Assembly (NCBI GenBank): GCA_035530195.1
Contig: DATKVG010000097.1
Location: 1-19,116 of the forward strand
DNA length: 19,116 bases
Direction: 5' to 3'
DNA from: JAPLKX01 sp035530195
Lineage (GTDB): Bacteria; Hydrogenedentota; Hydrogenedentia; Hydrogenedentales; SLHB01
Shown: piece by piece, positions 1 to 4,514 of the stretch
Layout of the letters: each line of letters begins with the position of its first letter
Numbering within the stretch: the stretch's first letter is position 1
Translations under genes and position numbers: made by a program
Notes under the pieces: generated by a model
The model's input: the letters and a program-made list of their open reading frames with translations, nothing else
Told to the model about the DNA's origin: nothing
The model's database searches: none

Positions 1-25
1 AAGCCCTGCGGCAGGGCTTTTTTGT
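1..25 (+). terminator. Rho-independent terminator of a gene left of the window
   Basis: An 8-bp perfect stem (AAGCCCTG / CAGGGCTT) with a 3-base CGG loop runs directly into a six-T tract. The T tract lies only on the plus strand, so it terminates a plus-strand transcript whose gene is outside the window. Confidence 0.85.
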
Positions 26-72
26 GGAAGAAAACCAAGATCAAAACATGTCATCCAAAGCCCGCCCCAAAG

Positions 73-290
73 CCTGTCATCCTGAGCCCTGCCAGCCGCT
101 GGCTAAGGCTTTTGTTCATGGCCCTTTATGGTAGGGCGTGAGGATCCCCCGCTTGATACCAGTGGCGTCCCGATCATTCATGCAGTTAACGCAAGCCTGT
201 CATAGTACCCGGGGGATTCTCATGTCGCGCTGGGAACAGGCCAGCGTTGCAGGATGGTAGTCAGTGGCCAGCGCTCCTCAGAATGACACC
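73..290. repeat. Inverted pair of TGTCAT(C/T)CTGAG dispersed repeats
   Basis: A forward unit begins TGTCATCCTGAG at 75 and ends AGGATCCCCC at 150. A reverse unit ends CTCAGAATGACA at 277-288 and begins GGGGGATTCT at 211. Both units span about 77 bases and have the same end motifs in opposite orientation. The rest of the 359 bases right of the terminator shows no gene. Repeats with these ends are, from memory, common in GC-rich environmental bacteria; no mobility protein is nearby. Confidence 0.55.
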
Positions 291-359
291 TTCCGGTGCT
301 TCGTGAGTTGCGGCTCCGCTGTGCCATGTTCGTCCGTGTCAGTCCGTGCGCCCGGCAGG

Positions 360-1019
360 TCACCGCATTTCGTGGAAGTAATGCGCTTCGATCATGGCGC
401 AGAACGTGTGATAAAGGACCAGGTGGGCTTCTTGTACCACTTTGGTGGAGTCGCCGGGCGCCTTGATGGCCATATCGGCGAGGGCGGCCATTTTGCCGCC
501 GCCCGGGCCGGTCAGCGACACGACGCACGCGCCCACGACCTTGCCGATCGACATGGCCATGAGACAGTTTTCCGCGTTGCCCGAGGTCGAGATTGCGATC
601 AGCACGTCGCCCGGTTTGGCCAGGGCGAACGTTTCCTGAGCGAACGCGACATTGCGCAGCGGCGAATCGTTTTCGACGGCCGTCTTGAGCGCCCCATTCA
701 GCCCCAGCGCCACCGCCGGCAGCCCGACCTCGAGATGGCGCGCCAGTTCGCGGCCCAGCGGCAGGTCTTGGAGGCGGATCGCGAGGTCCGCGGGGACGGG
801 CCGCTTGCGCTCGAAGCTTTTGCACAGCTCGCCGACGATGTGGATGGCGTCGGCACAACTGCCGCCGTTGCCGCACGCCAGGAGCTTGCCGCCGCCGTCA
901 TAACATCTAACCAGCCGCTCGTGCAGCGCCAGCAGGCCCCCAACGCAACCCTCGAGATCCGGCCGCCGCGCCAGCATCCCATCCAGGACTTCCCTCTCGA
1001 CCGGCAACAGCCTTGTCAT
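360..1019 (-). CDS. gmhA: SIS-domain phosphoheptose isomerase-like protein (GmhA type)
   Basis: A 219-residue cytoplasmic protein with a single SIS fold of GmhA length. The GmhA signature GNGGSCADAIH at 50-60 is followed by Glu64, the position of the catalytic Glu in E. coli GmhA; the phosphate-binding loop ISTSGNAENC lies at 143-152, and VVQEAHLVLYH carries His199, matching the catalytic His. GmhA isomerises sedoheptulose 7-phosphate to D-glycero-D-manno-heptose 7-phosphate, the first step of heptose synthesis for LPS or S-layer glycans. No other heptose gene is nearby, so a related SIS sugar-phosphate isomerase or the DnaA-binding DiaA type is possible. The ATG at 1019 has a GGAGGAG ribosome site. 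It follows the membrane protein gene by 24 bases and is probably cotranscribed. Confidence 0.8.
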   Translation of the reverse strand: MTRLLPVEREVLDGMLARRPDLEGCVGGLLALHERLVRCYDGGGKLLACGNGGSCADAIHIVGELCKSFERKRPVPADLAIRLQDLPLGRELARHLEVGLPAVALGLNGALKTAVENDSPLRNVAFAQETFALAKPGDVLIAISTSGNAENCLMAMSIGKVVGACVVSLTGPGGGKMAALADMAIKAPGDSTKVVQEAHLVLYHTFCAMIEAHYFHEMR

Positions 1020-1043
1020 ATGAGCTTGCTCCTCCCCTTCCGT

Positions 1044-1490
1044 TCAAGCGAGCACGTGGGTTTCGTTCGAGCGCAAGGCCAGCGTTACACACGAGCCAAA
1101 CAGCGTCACTAAGAACTGGAGAAACGGCGATATTACTACCATCAACGCCAGCCACGCAATAAAACTCAGGCGCGGCGCAAACAGCAGCATCGGCATCCCA
1201 AAATTCGCCAACTCCGTGTCCGTTTCCCATAGTTTCGCCAGGCACGGGCCCCAAATCGCCAACATCATGAGAAACGTGAATGCCGAGGTGGCGGCGCCAG
1301 CCAACAAGAGGCGGCGGAGCATCTGCGGCGCCGCCAGCCCCGCCACGTCCAACTTCCGCGCCACCCGCCATCCCACCACAAAACCCAATCCAATACACAA
1401 CAACGGCACGCCCATACCCAAACCCACGCAGGCCACATCGAGAAGAGCGAAAAGGATGAAGCCCCACACTGTCTCCCGCGACACGGTCAT
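1044..1490 (-). CDS. Small integral membrane protein of unknown function
   Basis: A 148-residue protein I do not recognise. Four to five hydrophobic segments are visible: about residues 8-40 (probably two helices), 60-82 and 98-138 (one or two helices). Charged residues are few, mainly in the loop at 42-60. No catalytic motif is evident. The ATG at 1490 is preceded by AGAGG. It lies 47 bases after hicA and 24 before the GmhA-like gene on the same strand, so it may be read from the same message. Confidence 0.6.
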   Translation of the reverse strand: MTVSRETVWGFILFALLDVACVGLGMGVPLLCIGLGFVVGWRVARKLDVAGLAAPQMLRRLLLAGAATSAFTFLMMLAIWGPCLAKLWETDTELANFGMPMLLFAPRLSFIAWLALMVVISPFLQFLVTLFGSCVTLALRSNETHVLA

Positions 1491-1537
1491 CCTTATGCCT
1501 CTGTGTGGTCAAGAATCTCGTAGATTTACATAGTTAG

Positions 1538-1771
1538 CTAATGGGTATCTTCGCAGGCGGCAAGAAACTCCTGCACGGTTAATTCCGCCGACCGAATCAG
1601 AGAACGCAAGGTCCCTTTGGCGACTTCTTTGTGGGCAGGAATTGAAAGGGTAGCGATACTACCATCCCGAGCCATTATGATGTGGCTACCCCGCTGACGG
1701 GCTACGGTCCAACCCAGACGCTCGAAGGTTCGCACCACCTCTTGGCTGCGCAGGGTTGGCAGCGGAGGCAT
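1538..1771 (-). CDS. hicA: HicA-family mRNA interferase toxin
   Basis: A 77-residue protein of typical HicA (YcfA) length. The family's double-stranded-RNA-binding-like fold is indicated by EVVRTFERLGW near the start, then RQRGSHIIM with the catalytic His at residue 30, IPAHKEVAKGTLRSLIR at 44-60 and a final helix. HicA cleaves mRNA and is held inactive by HicB. Its ATG overlaps the hicB stop codon in a TAATG junction, so translation of toxin is coupled to antitoxin. The catalytic His is present and no frameshift is seen, so it is probably intact. Confidence 0.88.
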   Translation of the reverse strand: MPPLPTLRSQEVVRTFERLGWTVARQRGSHIIMARDGSIATLSIPAHKEVAKGTLRSLIRSAELTVQEFLAACEDTH

Positions 1772-1977
1772 TACACCTTAACCTCCACTTGCCCCGTCTC
1801 GACGGTAAGAGGCAATCCCTTCTCGGCACGCACTTCCAGGCAGAGTTGTATGGCTTCGCGAATGTTATCCAAGGCCTCAGCTCGCGTATCCCCCTGGCTG
1901 ACACACCCCGGAATAGACGGACATTCCACTATCCATTTGCCGTCTTCATCGCGGTCAATCGTAACGTTGAATCGCAT
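1771..1977 (-). CDS. hicB: HicB-family antitoxin, short form without DNA-binding domain
   Basis: A 68-residue protein consisting of the UPF0150/HicB partial-RNase-H fold: a FNVTIDRDEDGKWIVECP strand pair, PGCVSQGDT, then EALDNIREAIQLCLE. It neutralises the adjacent HicA. Many HicB proteins carry a C-terminal ribbon-helix-helix or helix-turn-helix domain for autoregulation; this one ends after the core fold, so any autorepression would need another factor. The ATG at 1977 has a TGGAG ribosome site seven bases upstream. The antitoxin gene comes first, the reverse of the E. coli hicAB order. Confidence 0.87.
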   Translation of the reverse strand: MRFNVTIDRDEDGKWIVECPSIPGCVSQGDTRAEALDNIREAIQLCLEVRAEKGLPLTVETGQVEVKV

Positions 1978-2012
1978 CGTCGGACTCCATAATCGGACGT
2001 CTCTTATTCTGA

Positions 2013-2041
2013 ATTATGGCACTATTCCTTGAAAATCACAA
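2013..2041 (-). promoter_or_regulatory. Predicted sigma70 promoter for hicBA
   Basis: On the minus strand TTGTGA (2041-2036) and CATAAT (2018-2013) are separated by 17 bases. The start point would lie about 30 bases before the hicB ATG. The local sequence is AT-rich compared with the genes. Confidence 0.4.
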
Positions 2042-2074
2042 ACATTTCTTTCCATTACGCGGTTTATCTAAGGC

Positions 2075-2590
2075 TCAGATTTTCCGGCTGTCATAGGCCC
2101 AATGGAGCAGGGCTTGGCGTTGTTTACGGCGGCAGTAAAGGTCGCCGGGGACGCAATGCTTGCGGATCTGCGCCGCGTGGCGCTGCATGGCCTTCCACCG
2201 GCGGATCTGGCGCGCATCCTCCTCGGCCATCCTGCGGCCCATGTAATACCGGCAATACCACTGGAACCAGCCACGCGGGTCGTCCGGATGAATCCAGCCC
2301 TTCTCCCGCCAGACGTTGAGCGGCTGGCTCGCCGCAACACCGAAAAAGTTCAGCGACGCGCTGTGCCGCTCCGGGCTGAGCCGGGCTTTCTTAAACCAAT
2401 CCTTCGGGAACTCGTCCCGGCAGTCCGTCATGTATTTACCGCCGAACACGCCCAACTCCAGCATCTGTTTTGGGGTCAGTTCCGGTTTGAAGTCAGGGCT
2501 GAAATGCTTCCCCATCGGCTCGACAAGCTCGTAGCGATAGCCCGTCTGCATCGTGTCGTTGACAACGACGATTCTCTTGGCCTTGTTCAT
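2075..2590 (-). CDS. Conserved protein of unknown function (171 aa)
   Basis: I recognise this as a widely scattered conserved type but know no assigned function. The sequence is rich in Trp, Tyr, Arg and Cys. Notable blocks are GVFGGKYMTDC at 47-57, FPKDWF at 61-66, ASQPLNVWREKGWIHPDD at 87-104, then RGWFQWYCRYYMGRR at 106-120 and a basic helix RQIRRWKAMQRH at 127-138. Three Cys (113, 146, 153) are in the C-terminal half. No signal peptide or membrane segment is seen; the basic, aromatic C-terminus would suit nucleic-acid binding, but that is a guess. The ATG at 2590 lacks a clear ribosome site. The gene lies 12 bases after the DUF2283 gene and is probably cotranscribed with it. Confidence 0.75.
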   Translation of the reverse strand: MNKAKRIVVVNDTMQTGYRYELVEPMGKHFSPDFKPELTPKQMLELGVFGGKYMTDCRDEFPKDWFKKARLSPERHSASLNFFGVAASQPLNVWREKGWIHPDDPRGWFQWYCRYYMGRRMAEEDARQIRRWKAMQRHAAQIRKHCVPGDLYCRRKQRQALLHWAYDSRKI

Positions 2591-2602
2591 GGGGACCGTA
2601 AG

Positions 2603-2836
2603 TTACTTGGGGCGTTGGCTTGCGTGCAAGACGGTCAAGCCAATGACTTCGTCTCCCTCATAGCGGACAATAATGTCATCGTCTGTCAGTTTGCTGTCGG
2701 TGGCCACGGACGGTTTCTTGAAGTTGATGTAGAGTACGTCCGCTTCACTATCGTAACTTGTCCACACATATTTATGCGGTGAATTCACTGTGAGCTTGGT
2801 CAGTTGCGCCATTTCCTCTGCGGTCATCAAGGCCAT
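2603..2836 (-). CDS. DUF2283 domain protein, possible antitoxin partner
   Basis: A 77-residue protein. The DUF2283 core is clear: SYDSEADVLYINFKKP at 28-43, then DDDIIVRYEGDEVIGLTVL at 52-70. The family is small, often found beside toxin-like genes, and has no established biochemical role. The ATG at 2836 is preceded by GGAGG eight bases upstream and lies inside the last codons of the upstream PBECR2-like gene (10-base overlap), which implies translational coupling. By context it could be the neutralising partner of that protein; this is inference. Confidence 0.8.
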   Translation of the reverse strand: MALMTAEEMAQLTKLTVNSPHKYVWTSYDSEADVLYINFKKPSVATDSKLTDDDIIVRYEGDEVIGLTVLHASQRPK

Positions 2837-3132
2837 AGTTGAGGCCTCCTTTCCAGGCTCCGGACATGGCTTGTCAGGAACGCCGTAATTACGAATCCGT
2901 CTTGTTCCGCCGCATTCTCGCGATAAACTACCACAAGTGACTTACCGGTGCTTGTGGCTTTTATCACCAGGCATTCGCCCGCGTTTCCAGCCAGTATACG
3001 GTCCGGTAATGCCAGGGCATCGAGGACTTCGTGAAGCATCCCGGCAAGTTCGCTGTGTTCCTCTACCACATGGGACCAGCGCTCGTCTGTCAGACGAACC
3101 GGTATGCCTCGTTTTGAAACGACCGTATTCAC
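2827..3132 (-). CDS. PBECR2-like putative nuclease (toxin candidate)
   Basis: A 101-residue protein beginning with GTG. The pattern VRLTDERWSHVVEEHSEL at 12-29, LALPDRILAG near 42-51 and a strand SLVVVYRE followed by GFVITAFLTSHV resembles the phage-Barnase-EndoU-ColicinE5/D-RelE-like nuclease 2 family: a W-x-H-x3-xH helix, a P-[DE]-x-I strand and a terminal TAF/TAY strand. Such proteins are predicted RNases used as toxins. Candidate catalytic groups are His21 and His25. The family call is from pattern memory, not a search. It overlaps the DUF2283 start by 10 bases. No ribosome site precedes the GTG, in keeping with the leaderless promoter just upstream. Confidence 0.65.
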   Translation of the reverse strand: MNTVVSKRGIPVRLTDERWSHVVEEHSELAGMLHEVLDALALPDRILAGNAGECLVIKATSTGKSLVVVYRENAAEQDGFVITAFLTSHVRSLERRPQLWP

Positions 3133-3141
3133 CAGTTCGCA

Positions 3142-3171
3142 ATTTTACACCGCCTCAAAAGCATATGCCAA
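3142..3171 (-). promoter_or_regulatory. Predicted sigma70 promoter, probably giving a leaderless mRNA
   Basis: On the minus strand TTGGCA (3171-3166) and TAAAAT (3147-3142) each match consensus at five of six bases with an 18-base spacer. Transcription would start about position 3135-3136, within a few bases of the GTG at 3132, leaving no room for a ribosome-binding site. Confidence 0.45.
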
Positions 3172-3209
3172 TAGCGCAGAATTCCCGTTGTTCCCAAACC
3201 GGACATTTA

Positions 3210-4313
3210 TCAGGAATGCTCCAGCCCCCGCACCAGCGCCAGCAGGAAATCCCGGTTATCGGCGGTGACGTAGCGCATCTGGCCGCCCATTCTGTGAAAC
3301 GATTTGTTGTAGCGGAGGTAGTAGTCGGGGTTGTCGATGGGCGGCTCGCCCTTTGACCAGTCCCAATGCGATTCCTGCAGGTCGACGACAACCAGGAAAT
3401 GGTTGTCGATATGCCGGCCTTGCTGGATCGCGAGGTTCTGCGACATCGACAGGGATTTCTCGAAAACCATCGGCGACATTACGGCGGAACCGATCGACAT
3501 GTAGACGCCGCCGTCGAGGTTGGACACGTTGTGGGCGAACGTGAGGAAGTCGCGTTGCGCCGCGCGGCCAATTGCGGCGCAGTGGTTCATCGGGTGGACG
3601 TAAATGATATCGTGGCCAATCATCGGGTGGCCCGTGAACGGCACCTCGAGCCGGTATGCGGCGGCCTGCAGGCCGAACCGTTTGAACGGGTGCGGCACGG
3701 ATATCCGCCCCGGCGTGAGGTTGAACGTCTTGATCGTATCAAGCAGGTCGGCGGCGGCCGCGGCTTTAGCCGGATCATCCTTTGCCGCCGCGATATCCTT
3801 CAGCAGCGCATCCTGCGACGGTATATCGAGTCCCTCGTTCTCGACGAGCGCCCCCACGGCCTCCCCGTAGCCGTAGCCGCGGTACGCACCGACGACGATG
3901 GCGAGGTTGATATAGAAACCGGTCTCCTGCCACGAGCCGAACTCGCCGCGCGGGACGTTCGCCCGGACGTCTTCGCTGCTGTGGCCCTGGAACGCGAACT
4001 CCCAGTCGTGAATAATGCCGGCGCCGTTGGTGGCGAGGTGGGTGATCCAGCCATCTTCGATCAGCTTGATGAACACCGGGGCGAGCCCGTTCTTGATCGC
4101 GTGCGCGCCGAACGCCAGCATCCGCGACTTGCCCGCCTCGCGCGCCCTGCGCAACCGATCGACCGTCTCGCCAATCACCGCCTGCGCTTTGGGAGGCAGC
4201 GGCAGCGGCTGCGCCGTTACGGGGACGTGGTCGCGCTCGATGTAGACCTTGTCTTTCCGCGCGCTCAGCGGCTTGATTACAAGCTTGTGCCGATCCAGTT
4301 GTTCGTACGGCAT
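3210..4313 (-). CDS. Deoxyhypusine synthase-like protein
   Basis: A 367-residue cytoplasmic protein, close to the 369 of human DHS. Family-like blocks are GAHAIKNGLAPVFIKLIEDG, THLATNGAGIIHDWE and a late GSAVMSP. The C-terminal PDYYLRYNKSF aligns with the DHS active-site PDEAVSWGKI, placing Lys337 at the catalytic Lys (human Lys329), followed by a TADN element matching the NAD-site ADA. DHS transfers a butylamine group from spermidine to eIF5A using NAD; bacteria lack eIF5A, and some bacterial homologues make polyamines such as homospermidine, so the acceptor here is unknown. I chose the ATG at 4313 because GGAGA precedes it; longer reading frames run into the palindromic repeat. It follows the GH38 gene across that repeat. 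Confidence 0.6.
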   Translation of the reverse strand: MPYEQLDRHKLVIKPLSARKDKVYIERDHVPVTAQPLPLPPKAQAVIGETVDRLRRAREAGKSRMLAFGAHAIKNGLAPVFIKLIEDGWITHLATNGAGIIHDWEFAFQGHSSEDVRANVPRGEFGSWQETGFYINLAIVVGAYRGYGYGEAVGALVENEGLDIPSQDALLKDIAAAKDDPAKAAAAADLLDTIKTFNLTPGRISVPHPFKRFGLQAAAYRLEVPFTGHPMIGHDIIYVHPMNHCAAIGRAAQRDFLTFAHNVSNLDGGVYMSIGSAVMSPMVFEKSLSMSQNLAIQQGRHIDNHFLVVVDLQESHWDWSKGEPPIDNPDYYLRYNKSFHRMGGQMRYVTADNRDFLLALVRGLEHS

Positions 4314-4334
4314 CAACTTTCTCCAGTTTTCTCC

Positions 4335-4514
4335 TGCCCCTGAAGGGGGCAGACATGTCAGCCTGGGGCAACGCCCCAGGTTATTGTTGTTCACAGTGTC
4401 CAGCCCTGAAAGGGCGAGACAAGATTTTTGTTTCGCCCCTACAGGGCTCCTCGCCAATTGGTTTTTGTTCCTGGGGCGTTGCCCCAGGCTGATATGTTGC
4501 GCCCCTTCGGGGCT
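4335..4514. repeat. Inverted pair of REP-like palindromic repeats
   Basis: Two similar units of about 85 bases face each other. Each contains the palindrome CCTGGGGCGTTGCCCCAGG or its complement (4362-4380 and 4470-4488), an outer GCCCCT-x-AGGGGC hairpin (about 4336-4350 and 4501-4514) and an inner GCCCT-x-AGGGC block (about 4402-4416 and 4434-4448). The pair fills the whole gap between the GH38 stop and the DHS-like ribosome site. It resembles a BIME arrangement. No RAYT transposase is in the window. Confidence 0.8.

Noticed and set aside
220..876. 218-codon minus-strand frame over the repeat and gmhA
   Set aside because: Arg/Gly/Pro-rich translation in a different frame from the clear SIS-domain protein; it is an overlap artefact of GC-rich DNA.
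264..1112. 282-codon plus-strand frame antisense to gmhA
   Set aside because: No family resemblance; composition is that of the antisense of a G/C-ended gene.
4314..4457. N-terminal extension of the DHS-like gene by 48 codons
   Set aside because: The added residues are encoded by the palindromic repeat, and the ATG at 4313 has its own GGAGA ribosome site.
4362..4488. CRISPR-like repeat pair
   Set aside because: Only two inverted palindromic units and no regular spacers or cas genes.
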